Shown here piece after piece: positions 1-22,590 of a stretch of DNA of 64,000 nucleotides. Under the pieces are notes generated by a model. That model worked only from the letters and a program-made list of their open reading frames with translations. It ran no database searches and was not told the origin of the DNA. The DNA lies in assembly GCA_947396885.1 (NCBI GenBank), contig OX377205.1:65444969-65508968 (forward strand), written 5' to 3'. A program made the position numbers and the translations under genes. Every line of letters starts with the position of its first letter. The stretch's first letter is position 1. The stretch is from Heligmosomoides polygyrus polygyrus (taxonomy: Eukaryota; Nematoda; Chromadorea; Rhabditida; Heligmosomidae).

Positions 1-57
1 TATTTGTGATTCTTACCAACAAAAACCCACAGACTAGTATAGTAATCCAATTCCCAC

Positions 58-11179
<11,122 letters not shown>

Positions 11180-12039
11180 CGCCCGTGTATACACAGGCGG
11201 GAAGCACCGCCTGAATAGGAGAAGGTGTGCGATTATCGAGGATGAAGATTGTCTTAGGTCACAGCGATAAACGAAGGCAGAGCAGGCCTTGAAACTGTAG
11301 AAAATCGATGACATGTTCACGCAAACGGCGTAACGACAGGACACACGAATGGGAGTAATTGCGAATCCGGCACAGTGGAGCACCTCGACAAGGGCAAACA
11401 CGAACTCGAACAGTAGAGCGCATTGTCCTGCTAACGGAGAACGTGCAAACGATAGAGGTCGGCGTTAGTGTATTCTTTTCGAGATGTGCCACGCATTCAA
11501 CCTGGACATAGTACCTGGAGGCGATATGAGCGGTAAAATGGCTTACGTCTGCAACCCAGGATAAATCCTCATCTTCTAATCTTCTTTCATATTGCCCGAG
11601 CTTACACCCGCATTGAACGTGCCTCATGCAACACCGCCAATAATTTACCAACCACGGAGCAAAGGGAGCTGCCCCAGCAAGCAGATGATCGCTTCAAGTG
11701 TGAAGTTTAAGAACACAACGGGTTAATCAACAGAAAAACCTTATGGTGGGACATGGTCAGTCTCTGACAACCCAATATTACACAGTAGACCAAAATCTCG
11801 ACAAAATGAAACCAGCACTCTCTGTAATTGCACTTCGAAAGTGTTTAAATTCTTTGCTACAATGAACTCGTGTTCTGCTAAATTGTTTGCCGCTACAGGA
11901 CGATCCAAAACCCTCCTCCATGTTGAAACTGCACTAGCTTCCACCAGAACCTATCTTAGGCCAGTTTCTAATGGGCGGCGTGCATGGGGATGCAATGCGG
12001 CGTCCAATGTTTATAAATTACTTCCGAGGTTCCACGGGA
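11180..12039. other. Upstream region of the mannosidase
   Basis: It should hold the promoter and 5' UTR of the GH47 gene. The GH47 frame remains open on the minus strand up to 11401, so an alternative start is possible. No TATA-like or other site is called with confidence, and no further coding exon is recognised. Confidence 0.3.
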
Positions 12040-12190
12040 AGCTGTAGGCATTCTTTCTTGAAAAGAATAAAACATTGGACGACCACCGCAAGTCGTTGTG
12101 TGCGCCAAATACCCGTTAAAACTGCCTCCACGACATTCCATAGATGAAATGCGAGATGAATTCCAGATGCGAATTAACCAATGCCAACCT
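12040..12190 (+). repeat. Dispersed repeat family R, copy 1
   Basis: Contains GCCAAATACCCGTT then CTGCCTCCACGACATTCC. The same order recurs at 50395-50570 (plus) and 17045-17235 (minus), with CCAAATA-N(8-12)-GCCTCCACGA as the shared core. Confidence 0.5.
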
Positions 12191-12469
12191 TTGTGCTTTA
12201 TCGCACACAAATGCTGCGACACAATGCGTTATCAGCTTAGCAGTATAGTACTATGGAGATTACTCTTTCGTATACTATATAGGTCCAACCCTAAAAAATT
12301 GTACACGATACAGCCAAAAATAGGTTTACAGGGCATTTCTGGTGAAACCTAAATGTGGTGTTGTTCTCATTCTTCACGTGAACTTAATTTCAAGATTACC
12401 CTTCTGCCCAATCTTGGAACACTCTACGTGTACTCATTTTTCGAAAACTAGGTCATTTTCAGCTTCTTT

Positions 12470-12705
12470 GGGCAGTCCAGTCACCCGAAGTTTGGGCCAG
12501 GTTCCTCGCGAGGATGAAGACAGCGTCCGCAGAATAGTATTCAATCTCAAAAGCTCAGGAAAACGGCCTAGAGGTCGACTGAACCAACACTTGGCTGTAC
12601 ACTTACACAAGGACTTTAAAATAACTGGTGTCCATCCCAATCTATTGCTGGATCGGGAAAGGTAGCGTCATGGCACCAGAAAAGCGGACAACGAGAGGAT
12701 GAAGA
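12470..12705 (+). mobile_element. RTE fragment, 3' end of ORF
   Basis: The frame reads DEDSVRRIVFNLKSSGKRP, then PRGRLNQHLAVHLH, then TGVHPNLLLDRER. This parallels the C-terminal tail of the full-length RTE (DKEDSVRKIGLKFE, KRPRGRPKQRWADTLH, AGVHPDLALDRERW). A stop replaces Trp after DRER. It is a decayed remnant without the RT or endonuclease. Confidence 0.7.
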
Positions 12706-13514
12706 AGTTGGCACCTAGAATGTCGATGCTTTCCCGCTAGCTTCGATTTGGCCGATCAGAACTACTCTTTAGTAGCTTCCGTTAAGAGCACTCGCCCATA
12801 CTTGATGACCTCAGTGTGTTCTCAAATACGGCTTTGTTGAAGTGGACATGTTTCTTTTAGTACTCAATAAGCTTGGGTGATGAATTATCAATTCAGTGAT
12901 AGCTGCCCACGATAAACCTCAATGGTACAACCGGCTGGCACACATCGTACTTTCAAATTACACCTAACATCTAGATAAGGACCAATTCAATTATATAGTT
13001 GTAGAATATAGATCACAGGAGTACAGCGGTATGAGAAACAATGCAAACAGGTTCCCCTGAAGTCGCCTATCATTCTGGAGCCTTATGCTATTCTCGCCCG
13101 ACTCGGGGACGTGGACGGCGCGAAAAATCGATGACCATGATGTGCATACCGGGGATGTGGGCGGAGACCGCCTCATACCCAGCCGGGGACGGTTGGGGAG
13201 AGAATAGCATACTGCCCCTGGGCTTATGTTGTGCAATGCGACGGCATATTATCTCACATCGGCTGCATCGTTACATGCATTAACCCGATACTCATCAGGT
13301 CATCTACGAAGTCACATGAGGTCTATGTCTGAAAGCAGAATCAGCCGGACACGAGCGAAGCGTATGAGAAGTCCGCACGCCCCTACAAATGAAAAAAACC
13401 GCATTGGGCGCACGCATATCCAGCAGAATCCTTATTAATCCCATTTCATCCGCCCACGTTAGCTGCACTTTCCTCAGCCACCATATCATGAAGCAGACTG
13501 ATCCATCGCCCCAG
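12706..13514. other. No gene recognised
   Basis: Holds an imperfect inverted pair, CTTATGCTATTCTCGCCC near 13082 against GAGAGAATAGCATACTG near 13198, around a GC-richer core. No coding exon is supported. Confidence 0.3.
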
Positions 13515-13690
13515 TCGCTCCCCCGCCGGCGCGAAGAATGAACAGGCGACAGCTACGACGAGAGCGGAAGGAGCGACAGCGATAGCGCTCGAGTATGAAC
13601 AGATTTCGGTGACGATCGCTCGGTTTTTATCGCATGGTTTAGACGGGCTACAAAGTCGCGAAGTATGAACAGGCTCTTAGTAGCGGTTAG
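13515..13690. repeat. Degenerate PIF/Harbinger-type MITE relative
   Basis: It ends AAGTCGCGAAGTATGAACAGGC, nearly the terminal repeat of the MITE at 35828-36008 (CGCGAAGTATGAACAAGCCC), and carries diverged internal copies of the GTATGAACAG motif. Its own ends are not clear. Confidence 0.4.
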
Positions 13691-14104
13691 CCGCACATGC
13701 GGCTGAGACCGCCGAGCGCGGCCGAAAATCGTATGTTGAGAAATGCAGCGGTTTGTTTTAGATACTGTCGTTAACAACATCTCTCGTTGCGTCTATACCA
13801 ATAACTACGGCGGCCTCGACGTTTCGTTTTCGTGACAAGTAGTTGTAATGTCAGTCATAGTGATTATTCACAATAGGCATAGAAAGCAAAATAACGAGCA
13901 GAGAACGTTGTGAGAACTAATTAAAGCACCGATTTCCTAAGGGTAAAAGGAAATCTGAAGCCACCCCTGCGACATACACATCTTTGTGGCACGGGAATAT
14001 TACCAAAACAGTCTTTGTCACCACAATAAGTGTTCGTTTGATCCTTCGACGTCACTTTCGCTGGCTCTTAATAGATATAACACAGCATTTAGCAGAGTGG
14101 ATAG

Positions 14105-14870
14105 CGGCACTATTGTACTTTCACAACTCCACGGGCGAGGAGAGGTCGAAAAAAATTTCGCCCAAACTTCGGCTAGGGGGTTATTTAGGGTGCCGATCAC
14201 GAATATGACATCCATTTTTCGTTTTACGGTGGAGTACGGTAGGTTACGGTAGGTACGGGTGACTAAAGGCCGCCATAGACTTCTGCGGCGCCGCAGAAGT
14301 CTGTGGCGGCCTTTAAGCCTGCCAAAGTCATGATCACGATTTAGCCCAAACTTCGGCTAGGGGGTTATTTGGGGTGCTGATCACGAATATGACATCCGTT
14401 TTTCGTTTTACGCTGGAGTACTGTAGGTTGCGGGTAAAGAACGCTTCAGGACGGATTGCTGGTGGTAGCCTGAATATCTAAAGAAGTGTCTCACCTTTGC
14501 ACAGCAGTTGTGGCGGCATCTGTCCAGCTTCTAAGGGAAAACGTTGATAATAGATTTTTGTTTTGATGTAGTCTTCAAGATTACCTAAGTAACGGACAAT
14601 TAGGCTTGTTTATCGAATACCGCTTGCATGCTGTGCTCACCCGTAGCACCACAGATAACCCCTATAGCCGAAGTTTGGACGAAATCGGTGGCCATGACCT
14701 TGGCAGCCTTAGTCACCCGTACCTACCATAACCTACCGTACTCCAGCGTAAAACGAAAAACGGATGTCAAATTCGTGACCAGCACCCAAATAACCTCCTA
14801 GACGAAGTTTAGGCAACATTTTTTTCGACCTTTCCTCGATCCGTGGAGTTGTGAAAGTACAATATTGCTG
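14105..14870. mobile_element. Foldback family F1, copy b (best preserved)
   Basis: Terminal arms are CACTATTGTACTTTCACAAC (14108 on) and the inverse GTTGTGAAAGTACAATATTG (14849-14868). Inner arm modules are TTCGGCTAGGGGGTTATTT, CACGAATATGACATCC and GGTTACGGTAGGTACGGG. A partial extra arm copy lies at 14340-14440. No protein frame is seen, so it is non-autonomous. It lies just left of a hAT element. Confidence 0.65.
14264..14315. repeat. Near-perfect 26-bp-arm palindrome inside F1
   Basis: Arms 14264-14289 and 14290-14315 differ at one position and have no spacer; the centre is CTGCGGCGCCGCAG. Confidence 0.85.
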
Positions 14871-14987
14871 AACAGAAGCTGACTATAACGAAAGGGAGAA
14901 AATATGGAGCAGTGGCGTTAATAGCGCAAAAGCGCCGAACACCAACCACTGGACATTCGTAGATGCCCAGGTGTCGTGGGTGGGCGT

Positions 14988-16423
14988 CAGGGGTGTGCGT
15001 AAATGAAATTCGAAATTTCGTAAATCGTAAATCGCAATCACGAAAAAATCGTCGTAAATCGTAAGAGTTATCTAACATGTACTGCGGTACAACTAAACTT
15101 TTAAAAGTTTCCTTCTAAGGTTAATCCAAAATGGCCCAATATTTGTTTAATTGTCGGGTTATTTTCAGCCCAAACTGGGCAGTTTTCCTGCCAAACTCTC
15201 CTCCTTTTCTCTTTCACTTTTCCTTCTGGTCAGACAAAACCTTTCAACTCAAACTTTACACGTTTTAAGAGAGTCGAAAAAGTTGTTGATTCGAAAGCTT
15301 TACACTGACCTATACACGGTGTATCAGCAAAAAGGCTTAGCCGTTTGAATGGCCATTAAATTTCCAACCTCCTAACAGTTCTTTAGATGACTATAAATCT
15401 AGGATTTATCAGAAGCGATAATAAAAAATCACTATCAAAACGAAAAATTAAAAATCACTTCTCCGCTCACTAACTAGGGGAAACCAGCAACTGCACATGC
15501 AGTTAACAAACATCGTGTACTGAGCTAATGCTTGCCGCAACTCTATCCTATGACGCACCAAAAGGCCTTAGATTTTCTATCAGGTTGTCGGAAAACTCCT
15601 GCAACAAAATTTTCTATGAATTTTCAGATTTAACAAAACCTGTTACCCTTAGTGTCACAGGCTTATATCCCGAACACTCTAAACATAATGTCACACAATC
15701 TAGAGCATTCTAGAATACAATAAAGGAGGTCTCGACTTGAGTGGCCCACGATCTCCGTGACTAGGAGCGGTCGTGGCGACTCAACATCGCTCAGTTTCTC
15801 CTTCTCCGCTTTCGTATTAAGATTTTTCTGCGGGAATGTAGTCACGGGAGATGAGTCCGAGTCTCCTACGACACCCAAGCCTGGAAGGCCCAGTGGCTCC
15901 CCTAACGAACCACTCCCGTAGCAATCAAAGTTGGACCTCCAACAGAAGAAGGTAATGCTGTTCTGTTATGAGACTTCCGGGGAATATCCCCAAGGAATTT
16001 CTTGAAGCCGGCACCTGAATGACTGCGAAAATCTGCGCTGTCCAACTGCAATATTTGAGTGGACAGCGTAAACGATCATGACGGAAAATTTTTTACCTTC
16101 TTCACGACGTTGCTCGGACACATGTTGCAAAGATGCCTCGCCTAAAGCTTCAAAAAAAAGATAAATTGATCTCGAAACCATTCTGTCGTGGTGCCGCTTC
16201 AGAACATTAAAAAAACTACGCTAAAACGAAGTGGAAATGAGTTATTAGTGGAAGAGTGGGCCAATCTTTGCTACCCGGACTGCGTCATGTCATTTGGATG
16301 TTAGTTGCCTGTTGATCGATAACATCTACGGAAATTCACGATCTACGGCCCAAATATCGTAAATCGCAGAAAAAAATGCTAAAAATCGCCGTAAATCGTA
16401 AATCGTAATTACGCACACCCCTG
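14988..16423. mobile_element. Non-autonomous hAT-type element with 8-bp target duplication
   Basis: The terminal inverted repeats are CAGGGGTGTGCGTAA at 14988 and its exact inverse ending at 16423, followed by AAATCGTAAATCG-type subterminal repeats on both sides. It is flanked by identical 8-bp copies GTGGGCGT at 14980-14987 and 16424-16431. An 8-bp duplication with CAGGG ends is typical of hAT elements. No transposase frame is seen in the 1436 bp. Confidence 0.85.
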
Positions 16424-17044
16424 GTGGGCGTGCTGGAGGCTGAGGACGAAGAACTCATGCCCCCACTCGAATCCAGCAGGTGACTTCACAGCAAGACATT
16501 TAAAGCCTCCTGCAGGTGTGCATTCTTCACATCACAGGTCCATTTTTACCTACTTAGCATACACCTAAGGAGCAGTGGAAGCAGCGTGACGCCTTTCTTT
16601 GTTCAAGTTTTCCTTCGATAGCCTTCACACGAGACACGCACACAAATTGGGCAAATCGCCCTGCAATTTAGATGAATGTTCCCCGTTCTTTTGAGAAAAC
16701 ACGTCAACAAGCACACTGGAGTCACGCTGTACATTTTGCAATAAGTGTCCATGACATACCTCTTTAAGCCTCCTTTAAAAACGGAAAACATTCTGCTTTA
16801 CAACTTGTGCTGGATGCAGCACAAGGTGTGAAGCATGAATGCAGAGGTCTGAACTAGCGCCATATGAATACGTCATAAATTCCAAAATGCATCATATTCT
16901 AAAAACACTTCAAATCTGAGCCAAACTAAAATTGACGTTAAAAACTACTACTATAATACCGACGGCTAAGGTAGAGGGTGGATCGAGAGAAATCGGAGCA
17001 AAAAATGAAAGGTATACGGATAAATAATGGTGGGAAATCACCCC

Positions 17045-17235
17045 TTTAACGAATAGGAGGATATAAACGATAAAGGAAAAATGATAAAGGTCGGCGACGG
17101 TCCATCTCCCGTAGGGTGCGCCACGCATCCAACCCATACGGAACATCGTGGAGGCGGGTTTAGCGCATATTTGGCCTAAACATCGATTAACAGCCACTGT
17201 TTTACCCCTACCAGACAAGCCTGGTACCAATTCAC
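17045..17235 (-). repeat. Dispersed repeat family R, copy 2
   Basis: On the minus strand it reads GGCCAAATATGCGC, then CCGCCTCCACGATGTTCC, then GGATGCGTGGCGC, matching the block at 50420-50500 (CCAAATACGC, CGCCTCCACGACATCCC, GCGTGGCGC). Confidence 0.55.
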
Positions 17236-17301
17236 TGACCGCGGAGGGATGGAAGATTTAGTTGAAATGAGTGACATCCGAACCAAGAACTGCGACTCGG
17301 G

Positions 17302-17545
17302 TTACAGCGCTACTTCGCGCCCAAGCGGATCTTCGCCCCGCTTCGTCAACAGCTTTGCTGGTGTCATAACGTTATCTTTCCTAATACTCTGATAGGGTGG
17401 ACAAGGGCTACTTGAAATCCACATGTAGTGTATCAGACCAGCTTGGAGCGCCCTCCAGGCCGATTTCCAATTACCTCGAAGTAAGCCCTTTCTTGCGGTC
17501 GCGGTTCTCTTTCCACGTAGGATGTAGCCGCACATAAAGGCTGGT
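17302..17545 (-). mobile_element. RTE fragment, 3' end of ORF
   Basis: It resembles 26185-26420 of the full-length RTE. Shared landmarks are CCCGCTTCGT, GGTGTCAT.ACG, GGGTGGAC, GCGCCCTC.AGGCCG and CTTTCTTGCGG-like. It is diverged, with stops. Confidence 0.6.
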
Positions 17546-18420
17546 GTTAGCCTTTGCCTTAGCTACATTAGTTAGAATGTAACCACGTATTACACCCTTA
17601 CGATGTCTCGTGCACGTTAGCAGTGTTTGGGCTCTACGATGATCTGATTAGCCGCGCTGAACACAAATCTTGTACAAACTCAGATCCTAATCTCCTGAAT
17701 CAGAAACCGTTCATGAGTCCACGTGTGCGAGCGGAATCGTGTTCAAAACACGCATATCATCATTAAAAGGAGTGACATAAGTAAAGTGGAAGTGAAATTC
17801 CTTTCGCGAAAGTGAGCACCATAGATAGAGAAACGATAGCGATTAGGTGGAGGGCTTCACCCATGATGAAAGGTCCACTACTTTAGCAGTTTTGTGATTC
17901 ACCACGTTTGACAGCATTGGTCTTATTCATGGCGAAGATTTAACCAGAAGATTACCTTCGGGTCTTCAAATCATAAGGAAGGCACAAAAAATCGTTTAAT
18001 CTACAGTCAAAGTGCATACTCCCTGCGTAACTTTTCGCACGATAGCATTTCTAATCAATCGCAAGTGTAATATTGAGTGACTGTTGATGACACCACGTTG
18101 CGCGACCAACAAAACAAATCAGCAGCTCGCTTTCACCGGCCTCTTCACAAAGATACCTCAAACGCTCTCATTGATATCTATGCCTGATTTCGTAGTGAGA
18201 TACTGCCTCCTTGAATTTATCTTCACGCAGATTGCAAGGCTTGCAATTTTTGAATTTTTCCGGGTTTTAAATATAAAAAAGCTGAAATCAAACCAATACA
18301 AGCAGTAGTTGAAAAATCACACTATTAGGAATAATAGCCAACTGCCGTGAACGAGGTCAGCAGCAGCAAATAATCTCAATATTCCCTTTCTGCTTCGAAT
18401 TTCGCTGAAGCTAATTATAC
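17546..18420. other. No gene recognised
   Basis: Mixed-composition sequence without a supported exon; the short open frames show no recognisable motif or splice context. Confidence 0.3.
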
Positions 18421-18484
18421 TTACAAAGGCTATCGTGCCAATTTTCGGATTGAAATCCGAAAATTGGCACGATAGCCTTTGTAA
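18421..18484. repeat. Perfect 31-bp-arm hairpin
   Basis: Arms 18421-18451 and 18454-18484 are exact reverse complements separated only by GA. No U-run follows and no gene is adjacent. It could be a true cruciform-forming site or an assembly fold. Confidence 0.9.
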
Positions 18485-19379
18485 TTATAAAAATCATCCA
18501 ATATGTAGCGCCTGGGGAAGTGCGGACTCAAAACTATATAAACAAATATTGATGGAGTGCGTGGCACACCACAAGAAACTGGACATGAATCCAACACAAA
18601 ATACGTCCAGCATCGAGATACAGCGTCTTACCATAGTTTTTAGTCAGAAATCTTAATGTCAAGATTTCTTCTTTCTCCTTCCTTAAGGAAGAAGTCTAGG
18701 AACGGACTTCGTTGAAAACTTCATATGCTTGTGTTAATTCCACTTAATTACACTTCACTAACATTAAGCGCCTGTTCTAGCGATATGAATATTAAGAGGA
18801 TACGGAATAACTGTTAGCGCTAATCTCTCCGTTTTGCACGTGCTTCGCTTCCATGTGATATCAAGTACGAACATTGAATGCTTATTTGGACCTTTTAATT
18901 GAATTCTATGGCCAATAGAAAAATACGTTCAGTTCCAGACATCACTGATATCAATTCCGATTTTAACTAAACAGCCAAGGGCGGTGATAAGTTGCGGGGG
19001 ACGAGCGTTCTACCACTGGCCCGCCCACTCCCAACTCCCTGGGCTTCCTCGAGAATCCAGTGGCTGCATTACGAGCCAGTAGAGACGCAGAGATTTCCAC
19101 GCCTCTTTTTAAATGGAGGGGAGTAGAACGCCACTCCGCCATAAGTTGCACTCGGGCAGTCGATGCAGGACCACCCAATTTTTTCTCTCGGCCTCACCAT
19201 CTTTGTGGATTAATGAGCTAACCGTAAGAAAACCGCTTGAAATGGACTCAAGTGTGCACAAGTGATTTCTATCTGACGATGGACAACGCAGATCATGTTG
19301 AAACCTTTGCATTCTGCTTGCACTGAGCAATAAATCTCTAAATCTAGCAATAAATGTAGCATGCAGAGATGGGAAAGCG

Positions 19380-21104
19380 ACCATAGTGGGGGAGGGTGAC
19401 ATTCTGCCTGAAAGCGGCGCGGGCAAAGACGCGGGACAGTGCCTGCGAAGCCAAATAGCGTCGACTCGCGCCGTGACACCCGCCGCTTCGCGCTCAGCCA
19501 GGTAGCACTCGCTGCGGAGGCGATGCTGACCAAGCCAACCGCGGGAGCCTGCAGGTCGACCAGATTTAGTGTGATTACAATCGACAGAGGGATAGGAGCC
19601 TCAGAGCTTGCATTGGCAGTCCAAAAACTCGGATTGATCTGAACCCTACCATCTCCTATATTAGAATTTCGAGCTCTTTCGAATGAGTCAAAAAAGAATC
19701 TTGCCTCAATAACCCTTACATAACCCTTAATAATTTTCTGCCGCTATTTATTAACTTTGTTAAATATCAGTCTTTATTTAAATCAGAATTAACTACGAGG
19801 CATGCCTCCAAGCTACCGATGTGAACTGTGCACCATCTCCTGTATTAAAATTTCGATCGCAATCGAATGAGCCAGAAATTATCCTGTCTAAATAACCCAT
19901 GAGGCGGCTTTTTAGGCGTTGTTTATTTTAGTTAAATATCAGTTTTTATTGATATCAGAATTCAATGCGAGGCATGCTTCCAGGCTGAAATTGCGCGAGA
20001 AGTCTAACTAGATAGACGAGAAACCTTCTAAGAGAACCCCAAGTGCTCAACCTTTTTGAAAACCACATTATGATCATTCAGTGCGTAGTGCACGTTTCCT
20101 GTTTGAAATTGCATGGAGTTCGATTTGATAGTCGGTAGACCACCTACGAACACCGAAGTACTCAAGTTTTCTCAAAGCATTTCATGAGTATTTCCTAGCT
20201 CGTTAATTGGTGGTGACATTGGCTATGCAGGCACATTGCCGGTGAGACGCGAGGTCAAAAACCTGCTAGAAGCCACAAACGACAGGACGAGCAATTTGTT
20301 GTATTGTGTGATGAAATTTATTCTCGGTGAACATTGGATTCAATGAACCACCTATCCAGCCTTAGTCTCGAAATATGTGATGTGTGCATTAAAAAGTCCC
20401 ATAGAAAATCACTCACGAAATGCTAGAGATGCCATGTGGAAACGAATGCTTTAATCTTCTGTTAGAAGATCTCTCGTCTACCTAATTGGAGTTTTCGCGC
20501 CATTTCAGCCTGGAAGCATGCCTCGCAATTAATTATGATATAAATAAGAAAAAAACGAAAAAATTAACCAAAATAAACAACGCCTGAAAAGTCGCCTCAT
20601 GGGTTATTTAGACAGGATAATTTCTAGTTCATTCGATAGAGATCGAAATTCTAATACATGAGATGGTAGAGTTCACATCAGTAGCCTGAAAGCATGCCTC
20701 GCAGTTAATTCTGATATAAATAAAAACTGATATTTAACAAAGTTAATAAATAGCGGCTGAATTTTTTTTTGTAAGGGTTATTGAGACAAGATTCTTCCCT
20801 GGCTCATTCGATAGAGCTTGAAATTCTGATATAGAAGATGGTAGGGTTCAGATCAGTATTCTGGACTGCCAATGCAAGCCGTCTGAGCCTCCTTTTCCTC
20901 TATCGATTGTAATCACACCAAATCTGGTCGACCTACTGGCTCCCGTGGTTGGCTGGGTCATCGCCTCCGCGGCGAGGGCTGTCTGGCTGAGTACGAAGCG
21001 GCTGGTGTCACGACGCGAGTCGACGCTAACTGGCTCCGCAGGCACTGTCCCGCGTCTTTGCCCGCACCGCTTTCAGGCAGAACGTCCCTCACCCCCATAG
21101 TGGT
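19380..21104. mobile_element. 1.7-kb palindromic (foldback) element
   Basis: The left arm, about 19380-20045, and right arm, about 20448-21104, are reverse complements over ~660 bp with indels; the spacer is ~400 bp. The outer edges are CCATAGTGGGG and CCCCATAGTGG. Each arm contains two diverged copies of a smaller module, near 19645 and 19835, that share CCATCTCCTRTATTA.AATTTCGA and GAGGCATGC. The arms include GC-rich outer parts (GACGCGGGACAGTGCCTGCG) and AT-rich inner parts. No protein frame is supported. Confidence 0.8.
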
Positions 21105-21107
21105 AAA

Positions 21108-21175
21108 AAGAGGTGTGAGTAAATGATATTTGAAAATTTGTAAAACGTAAATCGTAATTACGAAAAACCGTCGTG
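21108..21175 (+). repeat. hAT terminal fragment
   Basis: AGAGGTGTGAGTAAATGA followed by GTAAATCGTAATTACGAAAA resembles the left end of the hAT element at 14988 (CAGGGGTGTGCGTAAATGA, then AAATCGCAATCACGAAAA). Only one end is present. Confidence 0.55.
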
Positions 21176-21211
21176 CTCGCCCGGTTTTATCGCAGCTTGT
21201 ATTTCAATTTG

Positions 21212-21973
21212 GGTACTATTGTACTTTTGGTACCCCACTTAATCTTGTTCAAAATAGGTCTACTAGGGGTAGTCTGCCATGGGAATAACGAATATCATAG
21301 TCGTTTTTTGCGGAAATGCCTTATAAGCCCGTTGTATTAAGCTCTAATTGCCTAAGGCCTTGCGAGATAGCGCGCGCTGATAAGAGACGCAGAGACTCCG
21401 CCTCCTAACGGTGCGCACTATTTCGCCGCCCCTAGCCTGCAGCAGAGATTAGCCAGGGCATAAGCCTTGAAATCTCGAAAAGGCTTGAAAGCTCTGTTGT
21501 GTGCTCTCTTTCGCTCACGCGGAGGAGAGCACATAATTAGACAGGGGATGGGACTCCGGGGTGTGGGCCCACTAGGGCACCCGCGTTAAAATTACCTTCA
21601 TCCTAGAGTTCCCTCCCTTGCCCGATTCGGAAGAAAATAAGACCCGAATCTGTAATCGAAACGAGGAGATAAGACCGCATTTAATTCGCTGCGAGTATCT
21701 AGTCGCTACGCCTGCGCGCCACGGCATACTATGGTAACCCCTCTCCCCCACCCGAGACGCCCGCGAATGCGTGCTGGTAGGGGGCGGAGTCCCTGCGTCT
21801 CTTACCAGCGCGCGCTATTTCGCAAGGCCTTGGGCGACTCCAACTTAATATAGCGGGCTTATAAGACATTTCCGCAATAAACGACTATGATATTCGTTCT
21901 TCCCATGGCAGATTACCCCTAGTAGACCTATTTTGAACAAGATTAAGTGGGGTACCAAAAGTACAATAGTACC
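21212..21973. mobile_element. Foldback MITE family M, copy A (762 bp)
   Basis: Inverted ends GGTACTATTGTACTTTTGG and CCAAAAGTACAATAGTACC. The arms are long (over 120 bp), with shared CTTGTTCAAAATAGGTCTAC, CTGCCATGGGAA and ACTATGATATTCGTT motifs. The target duplication TCAATTTG is identical at 21204-21211 and 21974-21981. Copies B (30734-31481) and C (55967-56675) have the same ends and 8-bp duplications with one mismatch each. The 8-bp duplication suggests hAT mobilisation. No transposase frame. Confidence 0.85.
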
Positions 21974-21999
21974 TCAATTTGTTCTGCCCTATAAAACAC

Positions 22000-22281
22000 A
22001 ATGTAAACCTATAGAACCATTGGTACATGTCGTGAAGTTGAGCAGCGTTGGTAGGTGGGAGCGCGCCAGCCAATAATAACCAAACAACACAGCACAGAAA
22101 GAACACATGCCAGCCGATCAGTTACCGACTTTACACGCCCTCTCTGAATGGCACGCCCATTCAATGGGGTCTAATTGGATGGGGCGTTCCCATTTCACAA
22201 TGCTGCCCGTCTTCACGACATATACCGAAACATTAGTGGTTAATCTTTTCCACATGAGTGTAGCAACTTCCTTGTTGTACA
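22000..22281. other. No gene recognised
   Basis: Sequence between MITE copy A and the left LTR-like copy of the gypsy element. No exon or repeat seen elsewhere in the window. Confidence 0.3.
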
Positions 22282-22568
22282 GCCCGGTCGCCGCCGGAGG
22301 TAGCAGTTGACCGCTGCCTTGACCAATTTTGACCACTGCCGTCGATTGCCAATCCGCGCCAAACTGTCGACTCGCGAAGTAACGACCGCATTCGAGGACC
22401 GACGGCGACCGCCGACGACCCCCTCGCTCCCCTCCTTGCTCCACCGCACTTTATTTTTTCTTTGTGTTTGTCGCCTTAATAAATTTGTTATTAACTTGGT
22501 GGCTAGTCTTGTCAGGGGCTTTACCCACGTTACCTGTCTTGGTCATCTTCAATCTACCGGAAGCCAAC
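22282..22568 (+). repeat. 5' LTR-like repeat of the gypsy element
   Basis: It matches 29360-29625 over its whole length except a ~21-bp insertion near 22316. It ends CCGGAAGCCAAC and is followed by TTGGGGGCCAATCCGG, which could be a tRNA primer-binding site starting at TGG. No canonical TG...CA ends or matching target duplications were found, so the true LTR ends may lie outside the shared block. Confidence 0.6.
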
Positions 22569-22590
22569 TTGGGGGCCAATCCGGTCCTTT

